A stretch of 10,351 nt of DNA from Chloroflexota bacterium (lineage in GTDB: Bacteria; Chloroflexota; Dormibacteria; Dormibacterales; Dormibacteraceae). The stretch is taken from the NCBI GenBank assembly GCA_003446775.1, contig DMCH01000069.1, positions 8,115-18,465 on the forward strand, read 5' to 3'. The position numbers and the translations under genes were made by a program. Shown in pieces: positions 1 to 6,950 of the stretch; within the stretch, counting starts at the first letter, position 1, and each line of letters opens with the position of its first letter. The notes under the pieces are model-generated. The model did not search any database and was not told the DNA's origin. It was given only the letters and a program-made list of their open reading frames with translations.

Positions 1-621
1 AGGCCCCGACCCCCGTGGATCAACCCACTGGAGGAGCTTAGCGACCGCTTCCAGGTGGTCGGGATGGATCAGCGCAATGCCGGCGCTTCAGTGGCGCCGA
101 TCACCTCCGATGACGGATGGCAGGTCTACCTCGAGGATCAGCTCGCGCTGATGGATCACCTCGGCGGGGAGCGCTTCCACGTGATGGGTGGGTGCATCGG
201 CAGCTCGTACGCGCTGGGGCTGTGCCAAGCGGCCCCCGATAGGGTGACCGCGGCTGTGCTCCAGAACCCGATTGGCCTCACCGCCGACAACCGACCCCAG
301 TTCTACGCCATGTTCGACGAGTGGGCGGATGAGATGCGGAGCACCCATCCGGAACTGGACGACGAGGTCGAAGTGTCTTTCCGGTACCGCATGTTCGGCG
401 GTGACTTCGTCTTCGCTGTCGAACGCGACTTCGTCCGCTCCTGCCCGATTCCGCTGATGGTGATGCCTGGTGGCGACGACTTCCACCCGCGAGCGGTGGC
501 AGAGGAGATCGTGGCGCTGGCGCCCGACTCGGTGCTCCTCTCTCCCTGGGGCGAGGATGAAAATCGAGGCAATACGCTGCTCCGCGTGGCGGAGTTCCTC
601 GGCGCCCATACGCCCAACTAA
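1..621 (+). CDS. alpha/beta hydrolase with Cys nucleophile, 5'-truncated
   Basis: The frame is open from base 1, so the N-terminus lies outside the window; the GTG at 55 is internal. About 206 residues are visible. A DQRNAG segment near residue 23 matches the strand-turn region of alpha/beta hydrolase fold-1 enzymes. The nucleophile elbow reads GGCIG, with the Cys codon at 193-195 where most members have Ser, as in dienelactone hydrolases. A conserved-looking NPIGL follows the elbow helix. The C-terminal part has PGGDDFHP, a plausible acid-residue loop, but I see no His near the usual C-terminal position (after SPWGEDEN); the only His residues there are in DDFHP and the terminal AHTPN. The hydrolase fold is confident, the substrate unknown. 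The M29-like gene begins 14 bases after the stop, so the two are probably co-transcribed. It may be a carboxyl-ester or amide hydrolase, or a divergent non-canonical member. Confidence 0.85.
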   Translation, partial: RPRPPWINPLEELSDRFQVVGMDQRNAGASVAPITSDDGWQVYLEDQLALMDHLGGERFHVMGGCIGSSYALGLCQAAPDRVTAAVLQNPIGLTADNRPQFYAMFDEWADEMRSTHPELDDEVEVSFRYRMFGGDFVFAVERDFVRSCPIPLMVMPGGDDFHPRAVAEEIVALAPDSVLLSPWGEDENRGNTLLRVAEFLGAHTPN

Positions 622-635
622 GCTTCTTGGGAGAA

Positions 636-1634
636 ATGCAACCTGAGTTTGCCGCGGGCGCTCGAAACGCTGTGCGTACCTGCCTGAACATCGGGCCTGA
701 GGACCGTGTCTGCATCATCCGCGACCGCCCGCGACAGCACATCGCCGAAGCCATTGAGGAGGAGGCGCAAGCAACCGGCGCGACCGTCCGAACCTGGACG
801 ATGGAGGATCACGTCTCGCGGCCGGCGACGTCCTTTCCCAGGTCGATCGCAGACGACATCATCCACTTCGCTCCGACGGCGTCATATTTCATCGGCACCG
901 GTCAGAAAGGAGAGCTCGCCTTCCGTATGCCTATGCGGGAACTGCTCACACAGCAGTTGCAATGTAGGCACGGGCACATGATCGGGATCGACGACCTTCT
1001 GATGCAGGACGGCATGGCCGCCGACTACGAGGAGATCTACCGCGTCACCAGGCAGATCTATGAGATCGTCCGGCAAGCCCACACGATTTCCGTCACGACA
1101 TCGCTCGGCACCGAAGTGGTCGCGACATTCTCACCGTCCCTGAAGTGGATCCCGTGCGACGGGCGCTACTGGGAGCAGGGACGTTGGGGCAATCTGCCGG
1201 AGGGCGAGACATTCACCTGCCCCCAATCAGTGGACGGCCTGATCGCCGCCGAAGAGATGGGAGACTGGTTCACAGAGAAGTACGGTTTGCTATCGCCGCC
1301 GGTACGCCTGGTCGTCAAGGGCGGTCGATTGCTCTCGGTTGAGACGCCGGATGTTCAGCTGTCGGCCGACATCCATGAGTACATGGCCCAGCACCCCAAC
1401 TCCAACCGGACTGGCGAATTTGCGATCGGCACCAACGTCGGCCTCTCTCGGATCGTCGGAAATTTTCTCCAGGACGAGAAATTTCCGGGTGTGCACGTCG
1501 CCTTTGGGAACCCATACGGCTTTGAGACCGGCGCTGACTGGGACTGCCCTTCGCACGTCGACGTGCTGGCTTCGCACGCCAATGTCTCAGTGGACGGCCG
1601 GGCCATCATGGAGAACGGCCGCTTCCTCGTCTGA
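636..1634 (+). CDS. M29-like (thermophilic AmpT-type) metallopeptidase
   Basis: The 332-residue product resembles peptidase family M29 (aminopeptidase T), normally about 410 residues, so the N-terminal domain is short. All six expected metal-ligand positions can be placed (numbering from the TTG at 627): Glu194 in NLPEGETF, Glu264 in GEFAIGTN, His290 in HVAFG, Tyr297 seven residues later, and His310/Asp312 in SHVDV. The tail has the usual DG...NG.F pattern. I chose ATG 636 because MQPEFAAGARNAV fits the usual family N-terminus; a TTG at 627 is possible. Neither has a well-spaced Shine-Dalgarno sequence, since GGGAG at 629-633 is too close to 636. It follows the alpha/beta hydrolase by 14 bases. 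The fold is shared with 2,5-dihydroxypyridine 5,6-dioxygenase (NicX), which is the main alternative; retention of both Glu ligands favours a two-metal peptidase. True substrate unknown. Confidence 0.85.
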   Translation: MQPEFAAGARNAVRTCLNIGPEDRVCIIRDRPRQHIAEAIEEEAQATGATVRTWTMEDHVSRPATSFPRSIADDIIHFAPTASYFIGTGQKGELAFRMPMRELLTQQLQCRHGHMIGIDDLLMQDGMAADYEEIYRVTRQIYEIVRQAHTISVTTSLGTEVVATFSPSLKWIPCDGRYWEQGRWGNLPEGETFTCPQSVDGLIAAEEMGDWFTEKYGLLSPPVRLVVKGGRLLSVETPDVQLSADIHEYMAQHPNSNRTGEFAIGTNVGLSRIVGNFLQDEKFPGVHVAFGNPYGFETGADWDCPSHVDVLASHANVSVDGRAIMENGRFLV

Positions 1635-1728
1635 TGGTTGATCCAGAAACGAGCTACCGCTAACGGAGCGCCCCAGAATCCGAAATCAGTGGAATCACCT
1701 ATGGAGTCACGCCTCCCCAAGTAGCCGA

Positions 1729-2493
1729 TCAGGGCCACAGCGTGATGACGGCGCCTGGCCGGCTGCGAACGGGCAAGGCGCCCGGTTCGAAAAGGGACGC
1801 GCGCCGCTGGTCGCTAAGGCTCATGCCGCTGCGCTCATATGCCGCGAGTCGGGCGACTTTCGGGCAATCGACCCGCCGCACTTCAACGGCTACGGTCGCA
1901 CCCAAGTCGAGAATTGTGTACGCCGAGCGAGGGTCGGCGTCATTCGATCCGGCGATGGCTCCAACACTGAGCAGGACCGAGTCGCCGACTCTTCGCTGGT
2001 ACGGAGTGTGGATGTGTCCGTAGGCGAGCACTCGGGCGCCGGATTCGCTCACCATCCGTTGGGCGATCTCTGACTCCGCATCGGGTAGCACGACTTCCTC
2101 ATTGCTCCATGGCGTCGCGTGAACGAGAACCACACGCCCAAGGCGATCGACATCTCGCTCGATGGCAATCGGCAAAGACCGTAAGTAGTCGATTCGGTCT
2201 GCACCAAGCCGGCCGGCGGACCATGTCGCGCTTGTTATCAATCCCTCCGGGAGCTCGGGCGCGCGCAGAGTGCCGTCCGCTACCTGCACGAGAAAGTCGT
2301 CGCTGTTGCCGCGCACACTCGGCCACCCTCGCCTCCGGATCTCGTCGACCACCTCCCCGGGCTGCGGGCCGCCTTGGGCTAGATCCCCGCCGACCAGGAC
2401 CTCATCCAGGTCTCGCTGCCTCTCGATGTCAGAGATCACGGCGAGCAGCGCGACGAGATCCCCATGAGGATCGGAAATCAGCGCGATCCTCAA
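1729..2493 (-). CDS. calcineurin-like metallophosphoesterase
   Basis: The 254-residue protein carries the full metallophosphoesterase signature in order: DPH with Asp8 and His10, GGD with Asp37, GNSDD with Asn63, His125 in VHATP, and GHIH with His160 and His162. These build a two-metal centre for phosphoester hydrolysis, and the compact size resembles YfcE/MJ0936-type phosphodiesterases. There is no signal peptide or membrane segment, so it should be cytoplasmic. The TTG start is supported because it overlaps the stop of the upstream ArsR-type gene in a four-base TTGA arrangement, which suggests translational coupling and makes an alternative start unlikely. Residues after about 205 form an Arg-rich tail beyond the catalytic domain with no motif I recognise. 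The substrate (cyclic nucleotide, dinucleotide or other phosphodiester) cannot be told from sequence. Confidence 0.9.
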   Translation of the reverse strand: MRIALISDPHGDLVALLAVISDIERQRDLDEVLVGGDLAQGGPQPGEVVDEIRRRGWPSVRGNSDDFLVQVADGTLRAPELPEGLITSATWSAGRLGADRIDYLRSLPIAIERDVDRLGRVVLVHATPWSNEEVVLPDAESEIAQRMVSESGARVLAYGHIHTPYQRRVGDSVLLSVGAIAGSNDADPRSAYTILDLGATVAVEVRRVDCPKVARLAAYERSGMSLSDQRRASLFEPGALPVRSRPGAVITLWP

Positions 2494-3227
2494 CTCACGG
2501 GTTCAATCCGGAAGGCTTGGGATAGGCCAATCTTGCCGGCGGGCGTGATCACCACCCCACGCCCCTGAGGACGGCGACGGATCCAGTCGCGATCAAGGAG
2601 CGCTGTGGTGACAGCAGCGCCAAGGGCCCCACCGAGATGCGGCCGGCGCTCGGTCCAGTCCAGACACGAGCGCGCAAACACTCGCCTCTGGCGCTTTAAC
2701 GCATTGACATCGACGCCGGCTGACCGAAGGGTTCGCTGCCCCGATGCGGTGACGGAATATCCCGGCGAACTTCGGACGAGCCAGCGGTGCTCGAGGAAGG
2801 CGTCCAGAAGGGCTACTCCGAAGCGCCCGGCGAGATGGTCGTAGCACGTGCGAGCACTGCGGAGTGCCTCTGCTTGGGACGAAGCGCGCAAGGACGACAC
2901 TGGGGTGGTCGGGCAAATTTGTGCGAAGGCCTCCAATGCAGTAGCCACCTGCTTGCCAGCCAACTCGTAGAGGCGATGGCGCCCCTGCGGCCTCACCCTT
3001 ATGAGTTGGCCTCTGACCAATGCTGCGAGGTGCTCACTCGCAGCAGGCGCTCTTACCGAGCCGACAGCCGCCAGTTCGTGCGCGGAGAGAGACCGTCCAT
3101 CGAGCAAGGCCTCGATCATCGCCGCTCGCGCCGGAGAGGCCAGGAGCCGAGCCACGGCCGCGAAATCCGCTCGCACAATGGAGATCTTAGGCCGGGACGT
3201 TTCGGTCCCCACCGAAATATTGCGCAC
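2490..3227 (-). CDS. ArsR-type winged-helix regulator with duplicated C-terminal domain
   Basis: The 245-residue protein has an N-terminal ArsR/SmtB winged-helix domain at about residues 20-95: ADFAAVARLLASPARAAMIEAL, a recognition helix around APAASEHLAAL and a wing at QGRHRLYEL. It is twice the length of a simple ArsR protein. The C-terminal half holds two similar units (about 124-168 and 184-235), each starting with an ARTCYD or ARSCLD motif and ending in a W-(L/I)-(V/R)-R ... VT/ITP.G pattern. The classic ArsR metal box (ELCVCDL type) is absent, so the ligand is unclear. The GTG start at 3227 has TGAGGA four bases upstream; a second GTG at codon 18 is possible. Its stop overlaps the start of the phosphoesterase gene, so it probably regulates an operon containing that gene and itself. 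Confidence 0.88.
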   Translation of the reverse strand: MRNISVGTETSRPKISIVRADFAAVARLLASPARAAMIEALLDGRSLSAHELAAVGSVRAPAASEHLAALVRGQLIRVRPQGRHRLYELAGKQVATALEAFAQICPTTPVSSLRASSQAEALRSARTCYDHLAGRFGVALLDAFLEHRWLVRSSPGYSVTASGQRTLRSAGVDVNALKRQRRVFARSCLDWTERRPHLGGALGAAVTTALLDRDWIRRRPQGRGVVITPAGKIGLSQAFRIEPVS

Positions 3228-3237
3228 CTATCCTCAG

Positions 3238-3290
3238 CCGGTAATTCACTCGGAGGGCGTTACCGACGATAACCTGCCCCATCCGTTACG
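3238..3290. promoter_or_regulatory. candidate operator elements upstream of the ArsR-type gene
   Basis: Just upstream of the regulator start lie related half-sites: CCGGTAA at 3238-3244, its inverse CGTTACCG at 3258-3265 (inverted repeat CGGTAA-N15-TTACCG), and a direct copy CGTTACG at 3284-3290, with starts 26 bases apart. Placement between the glycosyltransferase stop and the regulator start fits autoregulation. The arms are only 6 bp, so chance is not excluded, and I could not place a convincing -35/-10 pair. Confidence 0.3.
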
Positions 3291-3331
3291 AGATCGATCC
3301 GTTTCAGCGAGACGGGTTCAAGGAAGGGCGC

Positions 3332-4510
3332 TCAAGACAGGAGACTCTCGTAAAGCTTGAAAGTCTGAGACGCTATGGCCGGCCAGCCAAAGTGTTGGAG
3401 GACCCGCTCGCGTCCGGCCTTGCCCATCCTTGCCGCCGTGCTCGTGTCTCCTAGAAGTTTCTGGATGCGGTCGGCGAGCACGTTGGTAAACGTATCGAGG
3501 TCAGCAGGATCGAAATCCACCAAGTACCCGGTCTCGCCCTCCACCACGATCTCCGGGATTCCGCCGACGCGCGACGCGACGACCGGCGTCTCGCACGCCA
3601 TTGCTTCGAGGATCACAAGGCCAAAAGGCTCGTATATCGATGGGCAGACGAACACCGAAGCGTGGGAGTGAAGATGGATCAGGTCTTCTCGCTCGATGAA
3701 GTGGTCGATCCAGACCAGGTTGCCTCGCTCGGCGGAGACGCGGCCGGCAAGAGCCGCCACCTCCGCGGCGATTTCGGGGGTATCCGGACTGCTGGCCACG
3801 ATCACCAACTGATATTGCGGATCGAGCTTGAGGGCTGCGGCGAGAAGCAGCGTCAGGCCCTTCTGCCTTGTGATCCGGCCGTTGAACAGGACAAACGGTC
3901 GGCTCGGGTCGATGCCAAAGCGGTTCAGCGTCTCTGGCGACGGTTGGGGCCGGTAGATCTCGGGGTCGATTCCGTTGTGAATCACATGAATGCTGTCCGG
4001 ATTGACTGCGGGATAACAATCCAGCACATCCTGTCGAACCCCGTGCGAGACGGCGATCACAGCGTCCGCGCCTTCGATCGCGGTTCGCTCGCAGAACATC
4101 GACAGGGCATAACCTCCACCGAGCTGCTCGGCCTTCCAGGGTCGAAGCGGCTCGAGGCTATGGATGGTCATGACATGTGGAATCGACCACATGAGCTTGG
4201 CGAGGTGACCGCCGAGGTTCGCGTACCACGTATGGCTGTGGACGAGATCCGCACCCTTGACCGCCGCCGCCATCGCAAGATCGATCGAGATCGCCTGAAG
4301 GGTGGCAGACTCTGGCTTCGGTTCCGACAACGCGGTCCACGGCTGATGGCTGGTCACGCCAGGCTCGGTCCGCGGCGCTCCCCAGCATTGGACCGAGACC
4401 TCGGTCAGATGACGCAGCTCGCGCGTGAGGTATTCGACGTGAGTGCCGGCGCCGCCGTAGACCTCGGGCGGGTATTCTCGGGTCAGGAGTGCGATGCGTC
4501 GACTCGTCAT
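3332..4510 (-). CDS. glgA: GT4 glycogen synthase / maltose-1-phosphate synthase (GlgA/GlgM, corynebacterial type)
   Basis: The 392-residue GT-B enzyme transfers glucose from ADP-glucose. In mycobacteria the equivalent enzyme (GlgM) makes alpha-maltose-1-phosphate for the GlgE glucan pathway, while corynebacterial homologues are called GlgA. The N-terminus LLTREYPPEVYGGAGTHVEY is characteristic of this group. Further along are SLEPLRPWK (about 118-126), HNGID (about 178-182), the sugar-nucleotide phosphate-binding GRITRQKG (211-218), and the retaining GT4 motif E-x7-E in YEPFGLVILEA (Glu294, Glu302). I chose ATG 4510 because the family starts right before this N-terminus; an upstream in-frame extension to 4600 overlaps the divergent gene and looks non-coding. 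The Shine-Dalgarno is weak. No GlgB, GlgC or GlgE lies in the window. It is divergent from the metallo-beta-lactamase-fold gene, with 49 bases between the start codons. Confidence 0.92.
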   Translation of the reverse strand: MTSRRIALLTREYPPEVYGGAGTHVEYLTRELRHLTEVSVQCWGAPRTEPGVTSHQPWTALSEPKPESATLQAISIDLAMAAAVKGADLVHSHTWYANLGGHLAKLMWSIPHVMTIHSLEPLRPWKAEQLGGGYALSMFCERTAIEGADAVIAVSHGVRQDVLDCYPAVNPDSIHVIHNGIDPEIYRPQPSPETLNRFGIDPSRPFVLFNGRITRQKGLTLLLAAALKLDPQYQLVIVASSPDTPEIAAEVAALAGRVSAERGNLVWIDHFIEREDLIHLHSHASVFVCPSIYEPFGLVILEAMACETPVVASRVGGIPEIVVEGETGYLVDFDPADLDTFTNVLADRIQKLLGDTSTAARMGKAGRERVLQHFGWPAIASQTFKLYESLLS

Positions 4511-4546
4511 TATTTTGGCTTCATGGGACTTTAGGCTCCCCTGGAC

Positions 4547-4552
4547 GAGGAG
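4547..4552 (+). promoter_or_regulatory. ribosome binding site GAGGAG setting a TTG start
   Basis: GAGGAG ends seven bases before the TTG at 4560, an ideal spacing. It marks the TTG as the real start of the metallo-beta-lactamase-fold gene rather than the longer frame from 4494, which would overlap the divergent glycosyltransferase start. Confidence 0.8.
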
Positions 4553-4559
4553 AACGAAA

Positions 4560-5267
4560 TTGAAGATAACGCGCCACGGTCCCAACCTGGTCCAGCTCAC
4601 CAGGTACCCGGCATTGTTCCCGATGAACTGCTATCTCGTGCAGGAGGACGACGGGCTCACGCTGGTCGACAGCACCACGTCCTCGCCCGCAGACGATATT
4701 GCGTTGATTGTTAAAGAGGCTGGAAAGGAGCTCCGCCGGGTCGCGTTAACGCATGCCCATGGTGACCACGTGGGTGGTGTGGCCGGCGTGCGTCAGCGCT
4801 TCCCAGGGGTCGAGGTTTCCATCGGGGAGCGCGACGCTCGGATCCTGGCTGGAGACAAGACCCTGCTCGAGACCGAAGCACAGACAGCAGTCAAGGGCTA
4901 CTTCGTCAAGGTCGACTGGAAACCCGATCGGCTTCTCAAGCCAGGCGACCGCGTCGGCTCACTCGAGGTGGTCGCGTCACCGGGTCACACCCCTGGGCAC
5001 CTGGCCTTTCTCGACGTGCGCGACCGAAGCCTGATCGCCGGCGACGCCCTTCAAACCCGCGGGGGTATCGCTGTGTCCGGGGTCCTGCGCCCCCTATTTC
5101 CGTTCCCGGCGATGGCCACCTGGAACAAACAGGCAGCGCTCGCGTCCGCAATCTCCCTACGAGGACTGAAACCGTCCCTCCTCGCCGTTGGTCACGGCAA
5201 CGCCATCCGCGAACCCGCGCCGGCTATGGACCGGGCGATCGAGGCAGCTCGACGAGCTTTCGGCTAA
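4560..5267 (+). CDS. metallo-beta-lactamase-fold hydrolase
   Basis: The 235-residue protein has the complete MBL-fold metal-binding set: THAHGDH with His65, His67, Asp69 and His70; PGHTPGH with His143; GDAL with Asp162; and GHG with His212. This predicts a two-metal hydrolase acting on an ester, thioester or similar substrate. The PGHTPGH motif is common in glyoxalase-II-like and general MBL proteins. No signal peptide is seen, so a secreted antibiotic-degrading lactamase is unlikely. The start is TTG with a strong ribosome binding site; its N-terminus reads LKITRHGPNLVQLTRYPALF and leads directly into the first beta-strand. It is divergent from the glycosyltransferase and convergent with the DUF347-type membrane protein gene, 34 bases away. 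The substrate cannot be assigned. Confidence 0.9.
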   Translation: MKITRHGPNLVQLTRYPALFPMNCYLVQEDDGLTLVDSTTSSPADDIALIVKEAGKELRRVALTHAHGDHVGGVAGVRQRFPGVEVSIGERDARILAGDKTLLETEAQTAVKGYFVKVDWKPDRLLKPGDRVGSLEVVASPGHTPGHLAFLDVRDRSLIAGDALQTRGGIAVSGVLRPLFPFPAMATWNKQAALASAISLRGLKPSLLAVGHGNAIREPAPAMDRAIEAARRAFG

Positions 5268-5301
5268 CTCTGTCCAATCCAAGCCAGTGGAGCGGCAAGT
5301 C

Positions 5302-6087
5302 TCAACTGCCCGCACGCTCGTCGGCGCATGCGCTTTGAGGTCGCTTCACATCTCGATGACTGAGTGCCATGTACGCCACGAACGCGATGATCAATATCCA
5401 CAAGGTGATGCTGATCGTCCCCTTGCCGAGATTCAAACCACCTTGACTCGGCGGCACAGCGAGCCAGTCTGCGAATGACGCACCCAGCGGCCTCGTAATG
5501 ATGTACGCAAACCAGAAGGCAACAATTGCATTCAGGCCAAACAGGCGGTGGGCGACGGCGGGGATGGCGAATATGACAGCGAATAGGATCCCCGAACCAA
5601 AGAAGCCCAACTGAAAGGACACCGCGGTCATATCACCCGCCGCCGTTCCTAATGCGAACGTCGCCAGGACCGCCGCCCAATAAAAGAGTTCGCGGCGGCG
5701 CGTGTAGATGCTATGAACCGAGAGAGTTTTCTCGCTCAGATACCACAGGGCAAAGATGGCGGCCAGGGTGACCCCATAAATGATCGCGGAGAAGATGTAC
5801 GGAACACCTAGATAGATGTGCAGGATTCCGGCGGCCATCGTGCCAAAGACGGCAACCATTGAAACCGCCAGCCAGTAGGCCCACGCCAGGTATCGCCGCA
5901 AATAGAGTTGCCATACGAGCGCGATCGCCAAAAAGGCGGCTCCCAGAACGACGACAAGGTAAGGGTCGAAGGTGTGGACAAAATAGTCGGAGGTCGCCTC
6001 ACCCATCCCGGTGGTCAGGACCTTGATCACCCAGAAATAGATCGTCAGTTCGGGAACCTTCTTGGCCAGGGGCTGATCGAGGAACAC
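5302..6087 (-). CDS. DUF347-type (COG4705-like) multi-pass membrane protein
   Basis: The 261-residue protein is strongly hydrophobic, with about seven to eight predicted membrane segments. It contains four copies of a W-x5-T-x3-G-x4-D pattern: W19/T25/G29/D34, W137/T143/G147/D152 and W192/T198/G202/D207, plus a degenerate copy at W72/G82 with Gly87 in place of Asp and Val78 in place of Thr. This matches my recollection of the Pfam repeat DUF347 and the COG4705 group of uncharacterised membrane-anchored proteins. A conserved loop near residues 119-135 (EKTLSVHSI..RRREL) separates the halves. The tail is hydrophilic and Arg-rich. The only available in-frame start is GTG 6087, without a visible Shine-Dalgarno. 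A transport function is plausible from the buried repeated Asp residues but is unproven. It lies 169 bases downstream of the aquaporin-family gene, on the same strand. Confidence 0.85.
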   Translation of the reverse strand: MFLDQPLAKKVPELTIYFWVIKVLTTGMGEATSDYFVHTFDPYLVVVLGAAFLAIALVWQLYLRRYLAWAYWLAVSMVAVFGTMAAGILHIYLGVPYIFSAIIYGVTLAAIFALWYLSEKTLSVHSIYTRRRELFYWAAVLATFALGTAAGDMTAVSFQLGFFGSGILFAVIFAIPAVAHRLFGLNAIVAFWFAYIITRPLGASFADWLAVPPSQGGLNLGKGTISITLWILIIAFVAYMALSHRDVKRPQSACADERAGS

Positions 6088-6256
6088 GGCTTGAAGAATA
6101 TGCGCCCCGGGTCGGGGCCTGAGCTCGGCGCTGGATTAAGGGCCCGACTCAGTTGACGACCAAACCGCGGCGACCGCATTCATGACGTTGATCGCCTGGA
6201 TGCGACCAGCTTTTGCCGAGGCCGCGCGGTGAGGTCATCGGTCTCCGGAACTCCGA

Positions 6257-6910
6257 TTACGTGTGGGTGACCTCGCCGCCAACCAGGAGGCGATGGATGC
6301 CGGCTCCGCTCGCCGCCCCGATGAATGGCCCGACGACGTAGATCCAGAGGTCCGACCAGCCGCCGCTTCCGTACAGGGCCGACCCCAGGGTGGCGCCAAA
6401 GCCGACTGCCGGATTGAAGGCACCTCCGGAGATCGGCCCTCCAGTAAAAACTGCGGCCATGATGGTGAAGCCAATGGCCAGGCCGTAGAAGGAATTGCCT
6501 TGGGTCGCCTTGGTCGCCGCTACAGCGAGTACTACCAGGACTAGTGCGGCAGTGAAAACGATCTCAACTGCGAGCGCCTGGAAGACCTGGACCTTGGGTC
6601 CCGGGTGAATCCCTGGCGTGTGGTTGCTCACCAAATAACCGAACGTGAACGCGAGGGCGGCACCGACCAGTTGGGCCACCCAGTAACCAGCCATGTCCAC
6701 AGCGCCGAGCTTCCTGCTCAGAAAGGCTCCGAATGAGACAGCCGGGTTGTAGTGAGCGCCCGAGATATGGCCTCCCATGTAAACCATAGCCATCAGGGCT
6801 GTGCCGATCGCCAGCGGAGCAAGCGGGCCGACCGGACCAGAGAGCGCGATGACGGAAAGAAAAATGAAGGTGCCCACCAGCTCGGTAATGAGCCTCACCG
6901 GTCGGGTCAT
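6257..6910 (-). CDS. aquaporin/MIP-family channel with atypical selectivity filter
   Basis: The 217-residue protein has six membrane segments and the two half-helix motifs of the MIP family: NPA at 55-57 (HYNPAVS) and NPA at 166-168 (AFNPAVGFG). GGHISGAHYNP and the matching GGPISGGAFNP show the internal duplication. These channels conduct water or small solutes across the membrane. The residue after the second NPA is Val169, where E. coli AqpZ has the selectivity-filter Arg189. Aligning by spacing, the other filter positions are also non-standard (about Ile35, Val154, Gly163 for Phe43, His174, Thr183). The length is typical of AqpZ-like proteins. ATG 6910 is the first Met in a good position; no clear Shine-Dalgarno is visible. 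It follows the threonine aldolase by 40 bases and may share its transcript. Water, glycerol or another small solute are all possible. Confidence 0.92.
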   Translation of the reverse strand: MTRPVRLITELVGTFIFLSVIALSGPVGPLAPLAIGTALMAMVYMGGHISGAHYNPAVSFGAFLSRKLGAVDMAGYWVAQLVGAALAFTFGYLVSNHTPGIHPGPKVQVFQALAVEIVFTAALVLVVLAVAATKATQGNSFYGLAIGFTIMAAVFTGGPISGGAFNPAVGFGATLGSALYGSGGWSDLWIYVVGPFIGAASGAGIHRLLVGGEVTHT

Positions 6911-6950
6911 CGGCCAAATGGTATTTGTCCACGCGGCTGCAAGGTGACGT

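Noticed and set aside
88..609. 173-codon minus-strand frame opposite the alpha/beta hydrolase
   Set aside because: It is His/Arg-rich, without motifs, and antisense to a recognisable hydrolase.
1653..1669. Bulged hairpin in the intergenic region between the convergent M29-like and phosphoesterase genes
   Set aside because: The stem is only 3+3 pairs with a bulge and there is no T-run, so a terminator cannot be claimed.
3662..4534. 290-codon plus-strand frame opposite the glycosyltransferase
   Set aside because: The composition matches the antisense of a GC-rich gene, no family resemblance is seen, and the opposite strand has a complete set of GT4 motifs.
4511..4600. N-terminal extension of the glycosyltransferase to 4600
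   Set aside because: It would overlap the divergent MBL-fold gene and its ribosome binding site, and family members begin just before the LLTREYPP motif.
4560..5267. Antibiotic-resistance beta-lactamase
   Set aside because: No signal peptide is present, and the motif set is the general MBL-fold hydrolase pattern.
6104..6118. GC hairpin GCCCCG-GGT-CGGGGC upstream of the DUF347-type gene
   Set aside because: Six GC pairs with a three-base loop could be a terminator of the channel gene, but no T-run follows on the minus strand, and such short GC palindromes arise by chance in GC-rich DNA.
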